DNA of 20,985 nt from Christiangramia sp. (GCA_024635735.1 JAGXII010000187.1:1-20985), one strand, 5' to 3'. Counted from the first letter of the stretch, positions 1 through 8,195 are shown. The notes: generated by a model from the sequence alone, not told the origin. Program-made: numbers and translations.

Positions 1-752
1 CCGTATACAGGCTGAATACTACTCATAATACTTGCTGCGGTAATGGAGAAATTTCTGAAACTAAGAAGGAATAATGTGTGACCTATGCAGGTTGTCAGAA
101 CTGCCAGAACCAGCAAAGGTTTCCATTGCTCAAACACTTGCTGAAAATCACTGACAAAGATTACCGGAAAAAGGCAAATAGTTATCACCAGGATTTGATA
201 GAACATTAGTGAAGTACCATTGTATTTTTCTACTTCCCTTTTCATTAAAATATTACGGAGTGCGTAAAAAACCGCCGAAATTACTCCAAATATTACGGCA
301 ATAAAATAATCATTTTCAAAATCCAGATCGGGACTTAAAAAGTAAACCCCGCCAAGAACAAGAAATGCCAGGGCTATATGAATTTTATTAAAAGTAGATT
401 TAAGAATAAGAGGTTCCAGAAAGGCAGTAATTACCGGATAGGTAAATAAAGATAAGAGAGCAATAGCCACATTGGAATATTGCAGAGAAAAAAAATAAGT
501 GATCCAGTGAGCTCCAAGAAGAACTCCTGCAATTATAATCTTTAATAGATCCTTTTTATTCTCTATCCTTAAATCTATCTTCTTCCATCTACAGAAAATA
601 TAAAATAAGAAGCTTGCGATAAGGGTCCGGTAAAATATCGTGACTACAGGATATAAGGTAATATACCTTCCAAGAACACCAGAAGTACTTATTAATAGTC
701 CCGCTAAATTTAATTGTAAGACTTTGACTAAGTGTTGCCGGTTTGAGGACAA
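1..752 (-). CDS. EamA/DMT-family membrane transporter, C-terminal part cut by window edge
   Basis: About 250 residues are visible and the reading frame is open to the left edge. The translation is dominated by hydrophobic segments typical of the ten-helix drug/metabolite transporter superfamily, with short basic loops between them. It begins near LAGLLISTSGVLGRYITLYP, which is a family-typical first helix, and includes VAIALLSLFTYPVITAF and a second-repeat helix around AVIFGVISAVFYALRN. The start is TTG at 752-750: upstream in the same frame lie only AGC, AAC, ATA and AAT before the TAA that ends the preceding gene, and I see no ATG or GTG before the first helix. Only 12 bp separate it from the upstream gene, so co-transcription is likely. 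It is an inner-membrane exporter or importer of small metabolites; the substrate cannot be told from sequence. Confidence 0.85.
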   Translation of the reverse strand, partial: MSSNRQHLVKVLQLNLAGLLISTSGVLGRYITLYPVVTIFYRTLIASFLFYIFCRWKKIDLRIENKKDLLKIIIAGVLLGAHWITYFFSLQYSNVAIALLSLFTYPVITAFLEPLILKSTFNKIHIALAFLVLGGVYFLSPDLDFENDYFIAVIFGVISAVFYALRNILMKREVEKYNGTSLMFYQILVITICLFPVIFVSDFQQVFEQWKPLLVLAVLTTCIGHTLFLLSFRNFSITAASIMSSIQPVY

Positions 753-764
753 ATTTATGTTGCT

Positions 765-2309
765 TTATCTTGAATATTCCTGATTCTTTTCCCTGATAAT
801 TTCCTTAACGGGTCGGTTTTCTATGTTGCTTTCCAGCCATGAAAGAATATCAAGATATAGGAATGCTCTTTTTTCATACGGATGATTTTCAAATTTTTTG
901 AGTTTGGTGTGCAGTTTTCGAAATTCATCTTTTATATCCAAAGGCGAAACCTCCGGTAAATTTCTCAAAAAGCGTATCATCTCTTTCTGAACTTTATGCA
1001 TATCATCCATTTTGATTAGAAACTTATAGGTAGATTTAATAAGACTGTCCAGATGATAATCCAGCCCGGCTTCATAATGTGCCACAAGGTTCAGGATTCT
1101 GGCAAAACACATAAGATCTTCCCTCATCTCAAGGGATTTGTTGTTGATGATCTTCTTTAAGAATACAATACACTTCTTGTTATCCCCATCACCAAAATAC
1201 AAACAGGCGATCTTATAATAGAAAACCATGATATGATGTTCGTCAAGCCTACCTCTAAACTTTTCGATCTTTTCGCTTATTTTTTCTACCAGTTCATCTG
1301 AATTCCCAAACTCCCCTTTCATGAACCTTAGGTTAAGTTTATTGGAATAGACATATAGAAATGAAAGAGCCGCGATATTATCGTCATGAGGAATTTGCGC
1401 ATCTCTTAGCGAATCCTCCAGATGCTTTAAGGTCTCTTCAAAAAGCTGTGTATGGTTTAAATAGAATAAAGATTCCAGCAAATAATGATTGCCTTTTAAA
1501 TAGGAAACCGGATGAATGGGAATAAGATGATCATATTCCTTAAACAAATCATTCCACTTCATGGAATAGCGGTAACATCCTAAAAAGTCCTGAATTAGAA
1601 AGCTATACCACAAATGAGCCTTATAAAGCCAGAGTTTTTCCCGGAAACCTAATTCCTTATAGTCATATTCCGGCAACTTTTTCTGAAAGTAACTTTTTAT
1701 TTCCGCCGCTTCCTTTTGGGTTCGGCAATAGCCCAGCCTTAAAAAAATAGAATATAGCTCCAGAGAAAGATTGGATAATTGTCCCGAGATCAAATTCAGC
1801 CTACTAAGTTCTTCGGTTTGCTTTATAAGTGTTTCTGCCCTGTTTTTTATACTTCTGGTGATATACTGAGATTCAATGATTTTCTCCAGTTCAAGAATTT
1901 CGTAGGCAACATTTTTCTCCTCATAGGTAAGAGCCAGTGTTTTAACCTTATCCAGTAATTTTAAACTTTGCTTATAAAGGCCCTTATGATAAAGTATCCA
2001 TGCAAAGTCCAGCTGTTCTCTAATCTGAACTGGAATATCCTGATGTGTAGGGTTCAATCTTAGCGAAATTAACAGCTGCTTATAAAGGTGAGCCTTAACA
2101 TTAGAAAGTTGCTGCTTACTAATTTTAGTATTTTTTAAAATCTCCTGCTCGTTATACTTCTTTTGCCTGGAAATTATCTTATAAAGATTAAGGAATTTAC
2201 TATCAGTATTTACCCCGATTCTTCCCACATATAATGAGAATTGACGCTTTTCTGAAGCCGATAAGGACTTTATAAGGGAAAATAAGTTTTCGGTTAAGTC
2301 ATTGGTCAT
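765..2309 (-). CDS. Conserved flavobacterial helical (TPR-like) protein of unknown function
   Basis: I recognise the type, a roughly 500-residue Bacteroidota family of unknown function, but no named gene. The protein has 514 residues, is rich in Leu, Lys, Glu and Tyr, and has no signal peptide or membrane segment, so it is probably cytoplasmic. Residues 1-90 contain the family-like stretches SLSASEKRQF and KFLNLYKII, and a helix-turn-helix-like stretch at about 53-85 (YNEQEILKNTKISKQQLSN). Residues 95-500 look like repeated amphipathic helix pairs (for example ILYHKGLYKQSLKLLDKV), consistent with a TPR-like scaffold, though no canonical TPR consensus is clear. The start is ATG at 2309, directly downstream of a good promoter match. 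It is divergent from leuA and followed after 12 bp by the transporter gene. A regulatory or protein-binding role is possible, but nothing shows it. Confidence 0.85.
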   Translation of the reverse strand: MTNDLTENLFSLIKSLSASEKRQFSLYVGRIGVNTDSKFLNLYKIISRQKKYNEQEILKNTKISKQQLSNVKAHLYKQLLISLRLNPTHQDIPVQIREQLDFAWILYHKGLYKQSLKLLDKVKTLALTYEEKNVAYEILELEKIIESQYITRSIKNRAETLIKQTEELSRLNLISGQLSNLSLELYSIFLRLGYCRTQKEAAEIKSYFQKKLPEYDYKELGFREKLWLYKAHLWYSFLIQDFLGCYRYSMKWNDLFKEYDHLIPIHPVSYLKGNHYLLESLFYLNHTQLFEETLKHLEDSLRDAQIPHDDNIAALSFLYVYSNKLNLRFMKGEFGNSDELVEKISEKIEKFRGRLDEHHIMVFYYKIACLYFGDGDNKKCIVFLKKIINNKSLEMREDLMCFARILNLVAHYEAGLDYHLDSLIKSTYKFLIKMDDMHKVQKEMIRFLRNLPEVSPLDIKDEFRKLHTKLKKFENHPYEKRAFLYLDILSWLESNIENRPVKEIIREKNQEYSR

Positions 2310-2314
2310 TGTAA

Positions 2315-2344
2315 CAAATATATTTGCAAAGCACTGTTTATCAA
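2315..2344 (-). promoter_or_regulatory. Bacteroidota-type promoter (TTG-N19-TATATTTG)
   Basis: On the minus strand TTG (2344-2342) is followed by exactly 19 nt and TATATTTG (2322-2315), a full match to the Bacteroidota -33/-7 consensus (TTG/TTTG, N19, TAnnTTTG). Only five bases (TTACA) separate the -7 element from the ATG at 2309, so transcription would begin at or very near the start codon. The -7 element is part of the palindrome CAAATATATTTG (2315-2326), so a TATATTTG also reads on the plus strand, but without a good -33 partner there. Confidence 0.6.
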
Positions 2345-2360
2345 CACTTTAAACACTTTA
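2343..2360. repeat. Two tandem 9-bp repeats AACACTTTA in the divergent leu regulatory region
   Basis: AACACTTTA occurs twice head to tail (2343-2351 and 2352-2360), followed by AAC. The repeat overlaps the -33 element of the minus-strand promoter, a position where a bound regulator could block it. Operator function is inference; no known regulator site was recognised. Confidence 0.5.
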
Positions 2361-2361
2361 A

Positions 2362-2391
2362 ACCATTGGTCAAGTGTCGTAACACCATGGT
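2362..2391 (+). promoter_or_regulatory. Possible hairpin upstream of leuA
   Basis: ACCAT (2362-2366) can pair with ATGGT (2387-2391), and inside it GTGT (2374-2377) with ACAC (2382-2385) around the loop CGTA. The last arm is part of the 8-bp palindrome ACCATGGT (2384-2391). It would be in the leuA leader only if transcription starts upstream of it, for example at the palindromic -7 element at 2319-2326. It could equally be a DNA-level operator. Confidence 0.25.
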
Positions 2392-2400
2392 ATAAATACC

Positions 2401-2430
2401 TTCTGAAGCATATGTTTTCCAATACTTTAG
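2401..2430 (+). promoter_or_regulatory. Weak candidate promoter for the leu operon
   Basis: TACTTTAG (2423-2430) differs by one base from TAnnTTTG and lies 27 bp before the leuA ATG, with an AT-rich leader after it. The bases 19 nt upstream (TTC, 2401-2403) match the -33 element only partly. TATGTTTT (2411-2418) is an alternative one-mismatch -7 element. The true start is not determined. Confidence 0.25.
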
Positions 2431-2457
2431 ATAAAGATAAAGTAAAAAAAATCTCAT

Positions 2458-3630
2458 ATGAGCACAGAAAAGGTAGAAATTTTCGACACAACATTGCGTG
2501 ATGGTGAGCAGGTCCCCGGCTGCAAATTAAACACTCAACAAAAATTGAAAATCGCTGCAAGACTGGATGAACTGGGGGTAGATGTAATTGAAGCCGGATT
2601 CCCTGTATCAAGCCCAGGAGATTTTAATTCGGTAAAAGAGATCTCCAAAATTGTTAAAAATGCATCAGTTTGTGGTCTCACGCGTGCTGTTAAAAATGAT
2701 ATTGAGGTTGCTGCCCAGGCCCTGGAGCATGCAAAAAAACCAAGAATTCACACAGGAATAGGTACTTCTGATTCCCATATTAAATATAAATTCAAAACGA
2801 ATAGGGAAGAAATAATCCGAAGAGCTTACGAAGCTGTTGCCCACGCAAAAAAATATGTGGACGACGTTGAGTTCTATGCTGAAGATGCGGGTCGTTCAGA
2901 CAACGAATACCTTGCTCGTGTTTGTGCCGAAGCGGTAAGCGCAGGCGCTACGGTATTGAATATTCCCGATACCACCGGATACTGTCTTCCTGATGAATAT
3001 GGTAAGAAAATAAAATATTTAAAAGATAATGTTCCCGGGATTGAAAATGTAATCATTTCCTGCCATTGTCATAATGACCTTGGATTAGCCACTGCAAATG
3101 CGATCGCGGGAATTTCTAATGGTGCAAGACAAATAGAATGTACAATCAACGGAATTGGTGAAAGAGCAGGTAACACGGCTTTAGAAGAAGTCGTAATGAT
3201 ATTGAGACAACATCCAACCTTGATGTTGAATACTAATATCAATCCTAAACTTTTGTATGATACCAGTATAATGGTCTCCAGAGAAATGGGTATGTACGTC
3301 CAGCCTAATAAAGCTATAGTCGGTGCCAATGCATTTGCCCATAGTTCTGGTATACACCAGGATGGCGTGATTAAGAACAGAGAAACATATGAAATTATAG
3401 ATCCAGCCGATGTCGGGGTAACCGAGTCGGCTATTGTTTTAACGGCCCGTAGTGGTCGTGCTGCATTAGCTTATAAGGCTAAGAAAATGGGATATAATTT
3501 AACAAAACTGGAATTGGATATCGTATATTCTGAATTTTTGAATTTTGCAGATGCGAAGAAAGAAGTAGCCGATACGGATATCCATGCGATTATGGAGATT
3601 TATAGAAAAAGCTCCAGAGCAATAGCTTAA
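2458..3630 (+). CDS. leuA: 2-isopropylmalate synthase, short form
   Basis: First committed step of leucine synthesis: condenses acetyl-CoA with 2-oxoisovalerate to 2-isopropylmalate in the cytoplasm. Seen: the HMGL-like TIM barrel with DTTLRDGEQ at residues 10-18 (metal-binding Asp10), NIPDTTGY at 168-175, the metal-binding HCHND at 203-207, GERAGNT at 234-240 and AHSSGIHQDG at 294-303. The protein is 390 residues, against about 510-525 for enzymes of E. coli type, and ends soon after the barrel and linker, so the C-terminal leucine-binding regulatory domain is missing. I believe this is normal for flavobacterial LeuA. Citramalate or homocitrate synthase is a less likely reading, because leuCDB follow directly. 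First gene of leuACDB; leuC starts 7 bp after its stop. Confidence 0.93.
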   Translation: MSTEKVEIFDTTLRDGEQVPGCKLNTQQKLKIAARLDELGVDVIEAGFPVSSPGDFNSVKEISKIVKNASVCGLTRAVKNDIEVAAQALEHAKKPRIHTGIGTSDSHIKYKFKTNREEIIRRAYEAVAHAKKYVDDVEFYAEDAGRSDNEYLARVCAEAVSAGATVLNIPDTTGYCLPDEYGKKIKYLKDNVPGIENVIISCHCHNDLGLATANAIAGISNGARQIECTINGIGERAGNTALEEVVMILRQHPTLMLNTNINPKLLYDTSIMVSREMGMYVQPNKAIVGANAFAHSSGIHQDGVIKNRETYEIIDPADVGVTESAIVLTARSGRAALAYKAKKMGYNLTKLELDIVYSEFLNFADAKKEVADTDIHAIMEIYRKSSRAIA

Positions 3631-3637
3631 AAAAACT

Positions 3638-5020
3638 ATGAAGAAAACCTTATTCGATAAAATATGGGATTCCCATATTGTTGAAAGCATACCTAACGGA
3701 CCTGATATCTTATATATCGATAAACATTTGATACATGAGGTAACAAGTCCGCAGGCATTTAATGAATTAAAAGAGCGACAGGTTCCGGTTTTTCGTCCCG
3801 AAAAAATTGTGGCGACGGCAGATCATAATACACCTACGCAAAATCAACATTTGCCTGTACAGGACCTCCTGTCCAGGAAACAACTTAAAGAATTAACCCA
3901 AAACTGTGAGGAGAACAATATTACTCTGTATGGCCTGGGTCATCCTTATAATGGGATCGTTCATGTGATGGCACCGGAACTGGGAATAACCCAACCGGGA
4001 ATGACCATGGTTTGTGGAGATAGCCATACCTCTACTCACGGAGCTTTTGGAACGATCGCTTTCGGAATTGGAACCAGTCAGGTTGCACAGGTATTCGCAA
4101 GCCAGTGTTTACTGGTAGAAAAACCAAAACGCCTTAGGGTGAACCTTAACGGGAAGCTTAAAAACGGGGTTCTTCCTAAGGATGTAATTCTCTATATCAT
4201 TAGCAAACTGGGAACAAATTCCGGTACGGGATATTTTTGTGAATATGCCGGCAACGTCTTTGAGGAAATGTCTATGGAAGGACGAATGACAGTTTGCAAT
4301 ATGAGCATTGAAATGGGTGCACGGGGAGGCTTAATTGCTCCTGATGAAACTACTTTTGAATATGTAAAAGGTCGTGAATTCGCTCCAAAAGCTGCTGAAT
4401 ATGACAAACAGCTGGAATACTGGAAAACACTAAAAACCGATGAGGGAGCCGAGTTTGATCAGGAATATTCTTTTGAAGCTGAAGATATCGAACCTATGAT
4501 CACATATGGCACCAATCCGGGAATGGGAATAAAATTAACCGGAGCCATTCCAACAGAAGGCAATAAAAGTGATCTAAAGGCTCTGGCTTATATGAATTTT
4601 AAACCGGGGGAAATCCTACTGGAAAAACCTATTAATTATATTTTTATTGGTAGTTGTACCAATTCAAGAATAGAAGATTTCAGGGTATCCGCTTCTTATA
4701 TAAAAGGAAAACAAAAGGCTGAAAATGTGTATGCTTTAATCGTTCCGGGTTCCAGACAGGTAGCCTCTCAGATTAAAGAGGAAGGTTTGGATAAGATTTT
4801 CGAAGAAGCCGGATTTACGCTACGTCAACCAGGTTGCTCAGCCTGCCTGGCAATGAACGATGATAAAATTCCGGAAGGAGAATACTGTGTTTCTACGAGT
4901 AACCGAAACTTTGAAGGCCGCCAGGGACAGGGATCAAGAACAATTCTTGCCAGCCCTCTAACCGCTGCCGCTACAGCAATCGCAGGAAAAATCACAGATT
5001 TTACCAAAAGCCTTAACTAA
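3638..5020 (+). CDS. leuC: 3-isopropylmalate dehydratase, large subunit
   Basis: With LeuD it isomerises 2-isopropylmalate to 3-isopropylmalate through 2-isopropylmaleate. It is an aconitase-superfamily protein of 460 residues, close to the usual 465. The three cysteines that hold the [4Fe-4S] cluster are visible: Cys340 in FIGSCTNSR, and Cys400 and Cys403 in GCSACLAMNDD. GDSHTSTHGAFG at 128-138 is the conserved substrate-region motif near the N-terminal half, and EGRQGQGSRT at 426-435 is the C-terminal family motif. The start ATG follows the leuA stop by 7 bp and gives the standard N-terminus (KTLFDKIWDSHIV). LeuD begins 1 bp after its stop. No missing key residue. Confidence 0.97.
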   Translation: MKKTLFDKIWDSHIVESIPNGPDILYIDKHLIHEVTSPQAFNELKERQVPVFRPEKIVATADHNTPTQNQHLPVQDLLSRKQLKELTQNCEENNITLYGLGHPYNGIVHVMAPELGITQPGMTMVCGDSHTSTHGAFGTIAFGIGTSQVAQVFASQCLLVEKPKRLRVNLNGKLKNGVLPKDVILYIISKLGTNSGTGYFCEYAGNVFEEMSMEGRMTVCNMSIEMGARGGLIAPDETTFEYVKGREFAPKAAEYDKQLEYWKTLKTDEGAEFDQEYSFEAEDIEPMITYGTNPGMGIKLTGAIPTEGNKSDLKALAYMNFKPGEILLEKPINYIFIGSCTNSRIEDFRVSASYIKGKQKAENVYALIVPGSRQVASQIKEEGLDKIFEEAGFTLRQPGCSACLAMNDDKIPEGEYCVSTSNRNFEGRQGQGSRTILASPLTAAATAIAGKITDFTKSLN

Positions 5021-5021
5021 G

Positions 5022-5639
5022 ATGGAAAAGTTTATAACACTTACAGATACAGCAGTACCATTAGATGCCGAAAATGTCGATACAGACCAGATCATTCCTG
5101 CCCGCTTTCTTAAAGCTACAGATAAATCTGGTTTTGGAGAAAACCTCTTCAAGGACTGGCGTTTTAAAAAAGATGGCACTCCGAATAAAGATTTTGTATT
5201 GAATGACCCTACTTATAAGGGTTCTATTCTTATAGCAGGAAATAATTTTGGCTGTGGTTCCAGTAGAGAGCATGCCGCATGGGCTATAAAGGCCTATGGT
5301 TTTAAGGCTGTGGTCTCCAGTTATTTTGCCGATATTTTCAAAGGAAATGCTCTTAATAACGGAGTTCTTCCAGTACAGGTAAGCCCGGAATTCTTACAGG
5401 AATTATTTCAGGCCGTTAATGCGAATGCCAGCCAGGAAATAAAGATCGATCTGGAAAATCAATTAATTGAAATTACAGAAACAGGTAAAAGCGAAAGCTT
5501 TGATATAGATCCTTATAAAAAGACCTGTCTCATTAATGGTTATGACGATATAGATTTTCTGGTGAGCAAGTTGAAAGAAATTGAAAAGTTTGAGCAGTCG
5601 AGAACTGCAAAAAAAGATTTGGTTGAAAAGACCTGGTAA
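5022..5639 (+). CDS. leuD: 3-isopropylmalate dehydratase, small subunit
   Basis: Swivel-domain partner of LeuC; the two-subunit enzyme acts between LeuA and LeuB. At 205 residues it matches the roughly 200-residue bacterial form. NVDTDQIIPARFLK (18-31) and GNNFGCGSSREHAAWAI (73-89) are the defining motifs; the Ser-Ser-Arg-Glu-His stretch shapes the active site. The start ATG lies 1 bp after the leuC stop, so the subunits are almost certainly translationally coupled. leuB begins 11 bp downstream. Confidence 0.97.
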   Translation: MEKFITLTDTAVPLDAENVDTDQIIPARFLKATDKSGFGENLFKDWRFKKDGTPNKDFVLNDPTYKGSILIAGNNFGCGSSREHAAWAIKAYGFKAVVSSYFADIFKGNALNNGVLPVQVSPEFLQELFQAVNANASQEIKIDLENQLIEITETGKSESFDIDPYKKTCLINGYDDIDFLVSKLKEIEKFEQSRTAKKDLVEKTW

Positions 5640-5650
5640 AAAGTATTAAA

Positions 5651-6766
5651 ATGAAACTAAATATAGCAGTACTACCCGGAGACGGGATTGGTCCCGAAAT
5701 AACACAGCAGTCAGTAAAAGTGTTGAAAGCAGTTGCGGAGAGATTTGACCATGAGTTCCATTTTGAAGAAGCCGCGGTAGGGGCGGTTGCAATAGATATT
5801 TTGGGGGATCCTTTGCCAGACTCTACCCTGGAACTTTGTAAAAAAGCTGACGCTGTGCTTTTTGGGGCAATAGGAGACCCTAAATATGATAATGATCCTT
5901 CGGCTAAAGTAAGGCCGGAACAGGGCCTTCTTAAACTTAGGAAAGAGTTAGGCCTTTATGCCAATATCAGGCCTGTAAAAGCCTATGATAAATTACTGGA
6001 TCGTTCTCCCCTTAAAGCGGAAAATATTCAGGGAGCCAATATGATCATCTTTCGGGAATTAACCGGAGGAATTTATTTTGGTGAAAAAACTACAGCTGAA
6101 GATGGCAGAAGCGCTTCCGACCTATGTTTTTACACAGTGGAAGAGATTGAAAGAGTAGCTCATCTCGCCTTTAAATCGGCTCAAACGAGAAATAAAAAGC
6201 TTACCCTGATAGATAAAGCTAATGTTCTGGAAACTTCAAGACTGTGGCGTAAAACTGTAACCGAGTTGGCCAAGCAATACGAAGATGTTCAACTGGATTT
6301 CCTTTTTGTAGATAATGCCGCAATGCAAATGATCCTGAATCCAAAACAATTTGATGTAATTCTTACCGAAAATATGTTTGGTGATATTATTTCAGATGAA
6401 GCCAGTGTGATTGGTGGAAGCATAGGGTTACTGGAATCGGCTTCAGTTGGTGATGGAAATGCCTTATTTGAACCAATACACGGTTCTTATCCTCAGGCAG
6501 CTGGCCTGGGTATTGCTAACCCCGTGGCTTCCATTTTATCAGCAGCCATGCTATTAGAGCATTTTGGACTGCATGATGAAGCTTTAGTGGTTAAAAAGGC
6601 AGTAGAAATAAGTATACAACTTAATATTTGTACTAAGGATATTAATAAAGACAATCATTATTCGACCGAAAAAGTTGGAGATTTTCTGGAAAGTGTCATC
6701 AGTGACACCGAAAATCATATGATCAATAATGAGAATTTAAACTTCGGTCAGATGACGATTATTTAG
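5651..6766 (+). CDS. leuB: 3-isopropylmalate dehydrogenase
   Basis: Oxidises and decarboxylates 3-isopropylmalate to 4-methyl-2-oxopentanoate with NAD+, the last leu-specific step before transamination. Seen in order: LPGDGIGPEI at 8-17, the substrate-loop region with RELTGGIYFGEK at 135-146, the catalytic Lys189 in LIDKANVLETSRLWR, TENMFGDIISDEAS at 239-252 with the metal-binding aspartates, and the nucleotide loop EPIHGSYPQAAGLGIANP at 274-291. The loop reads SYPQAAG where many bacteria have SAPDIAG. The length of 371 includes a polar tail of about 20 residues beyond the usual end. An isocitrate or tartrate dehydrogenase is unlikely given the operon. Last gene of leuACDB; a terminator follows. 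Confidence 0.96.
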   Translation: MKLNIAVLPGDGIGPEITQQSVKVLKAVAERFDHEFHFEEAAVGAVAIDILGDPLPDSTLELCKKADAVLFGAIGDPKYDNDPSAKVRPEQGLLKLRKELGLYANIRPVKAYDKLLDRSPLKAENIQGANMIIFRELTGGIYFGEKTTAEDGRSASDLCFYTVEEIERVAHLAFKSAQTRNKKLTLIDKANVLETSRLWRKTVTELAKQYEDVQLDFLFVDNAAMQMILNPKQFDVILTENMFGDIISDEASVIGGSIGLLESASVGDGNALFEPIHGSYPQAAGLGIANPVASILSAAMLLEHFGLHDEALVVKKAVEISIQLNICTKDINKDNHYSTEKVGDFLESVISDTENHMINNENLNFGQMTII

Positions 6767-6787
6767 ATTTTGTTCATTTATGTTTTG

Positions 6788-6826
6788 GCCTCCTGTTTAC
6801 GGCTGTGGTTTGCGGGGGGCTTTTTT
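6788..6826 (+). terminator. Rho-independent-like terminator of the leu operon
   Basis: GCCTCC (6788-6793) pairs with GGGGGC (6815-6820) with one G-U, followed at once by six T (6821-6826). The loop is about 21 nt, longer than ideal. The T run exists only on the plus strand and overlaps the argH stop codon (6827-6825), so this element ends leu transcription between two convergent operons; it is not an obvious terminator for the arginine operon. Confidence 0.6.
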
Positions 6827-8096
6827 ATGACATTTTTTTTCTGATATTTTCCAGCGAGAGATTGTCTTTACTCCCCAGATGGGTATGTTTTTTTATTTCA
6901 GCCGGCTTATAAGTATTATTCTGGACCTGCTCCCCTATTTCTTTATAGGCATCGCGAAAAGATTTTCCCTGCATCACCAGATCATTAATACTATCTACCG
7001 TAAATAAATATCTGTATTTATCATCATTCAGATCAATATCCTTCACCCGAATCTGTTCAATGGAATGAATGAAAATATCAAGGATCTCCTTTATATTTTC
7101 AACAGCGTAAATACTGTTCTCCTTAATAAGCTGAAAATCGCGATGATAACCACTCGGCAAATTATTAGTGATAAGAATCATTTCATTCGCAATGGCCTGT
7201 AACTTGTTACATTTCCCTCGTATCAATTCAAATACATCTGGATTTTTCTTGTGAGGCATAATGCTGGAACCTGTAGTTAATTCGTCTGGGAAACTAATGA
7301 AATTAAAATTCTGACTCATATATAAACAGATATCCATGGCGAATCGTGAAAGCGTATTGGCAATTGAAGCAATATTGGAAGTTACCGTTCGCTCACATTT
7401 CCCTCTGCTCATCTGCGCCGCAACCACATTATACTTCATTTCTGAAAATCCAAGTTCCTTTGTGGTAAACTCTCTGTCTATGGGAAAGGAAGAACCATAG
7501 CCAGCCGCAGAACCCAATGGATTCTGATCTACAATTTTTAATCCGGCTTCCAGTAAATAAAGATCATCCACCAGTATTTCAGCATAAGCTGAAAACCATA
7601 AACCAAAAGAGGAAGGCATAGCCACTTGTAAATGCGTATACCCGGGAAGTAATTTTTCCTGATGTTTTTCGGCGAGACCAAGCAGAATTTCAATTAAACT
7701 CTTCGTCTTACCTGAAATTTCCTGAAGGTTATCTTTAAAATAAAGCTGTATCGCCACCAGAACCTGGTCATTCCTTGAGCGGGCGGTATGAATCTTTTTG
7801 CCGGTATCGCCAAGAGATTGAGTAAGCTCATATTCGATTTTAGAGTGAACATCCTCAAAATCTTCTTCTATATGAAAGTTTCCTTTTTGAAGCTGCTGTT
7901 GTAATTTTTCTAATTCCTTTACCAGAGAAGTAACTTCTTCATCGGTTAGTATTCCTACCTTACCGAGCATTTTAGCATGAGCCTTTGAAGCCTTAATATC
8001 ATATTCTACCAGGAACATATCCAGCTCACGATCGTTACCAACCGTGAATTTTTCAATCTTTTTATCTATAGAAATACCTTTATCCCAGAGTTTCAT
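6825..8096 (-). CDS. argH: Argininosuccinate lyase
   Basis: Cleaves argininosuccinate to arginine and fumarate, the last step of the pathway. It belongs to the fumarase/aspartase superfamily: the signature TTGSSIMPHKKNPDVFELIRGK is present with its catalytic serine region, as are HTARSRNDQV and GYTHLQVAMP (the His-bearing motif). I start it at ATG 8096, giving 423 residues that begin MKLWDKGISIDKKIEKFT, where the family begins. The frame stays open 44 codons further up to a TTG at 8228, but that stretch has no family similarity, overlaps the end of argE and consists of repeat-like intergenic DNA. Compared with the 450-460 residues common elsewhere it is slightly short, at the C-terminus. Last gene of the arginine cluster, convergent with leuB. 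Confidence 0.95.
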   Translation of the reverse strand: MKLWDKGISIDKKIEKFTVGNDRELDMFLVEYDIKASKAHAKMLGKVGILTDEEVTSLVKELEKLQQQLQKGNFHIEEDFEDVHSKIEYELTQSLGDTGKKIHTARSRNDQVLVAIQLYFKDNLQEISGKTKSLIEILLGLAEKHQEKLLPGYTHLQVAMPSSFGLWFSAYAEILVDDLYLLEAGLKIVDQNPLGSAAGYGSSFPIDREFTTKELGFSEMKYNVVAAQMSRGKCERTVTSNIASIANTLSRFAMDICLYMSQNFNFISFPDELTTGSSIMPHKKNPDVFELIRGKCNKLQAIANEMILITNNLPSGYHRDFQLIKENSIYAVENIKEILDIFIHSIEQIRVKDIDLNDDKYRYLFTVDSINDLVMQGKSFRDAYKEIGEQVQNNTYKPAEIKKHTHLGSKDNLSLENIRKKMS

Positions 8097-8122
8097 AATT
8101 CGATTTTTTGTGTCGCATTTAA

Positions 8123-8195
8123 CTGTTACCTCGAGCGGAGTAGAGGTTTTAACTTCAAATATCTTTAGCTTTAATAAGCTGAAACAAGTTAAGCC
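8123..8195. repeat. Repeat-like segments in the argE-argH gap
   Basis: The 112-bp gap (8097-8208) holds an imperfect hairpin, ACCTC (8128-8132) with GAGGT (8143-8147) around GAGCGGAGTA; the perfect inverted repeat AGCTT-TAAT-AAGCT (8167-8180); and, overlapping its end, GCTGAAACAAGTTAAG (8178-8193). The first and last resemble dispersed intergenic repeats that I remember from flavobacterial genomes; this could not be checked. No promoter with correct spacing was found; GATATTTG (minus strand, near 8165-8158) is one base off a -7 element. Confidence 0.4.

Noticed and set aside
2412..2480. Short frame MFSNTLDKDK... as a leucine leader peptide for leuA
   Set aside because: It has only one leucine in its first part and runs into leuA in another frame; no attenuation layout.
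8158..8192. Promoter for argH in the argE-argH gap
   Set aside because: GATATTTG misses the TA of the -7 element and the nearest TTG is 21 nt upstream, so the consensus spacing is not met.
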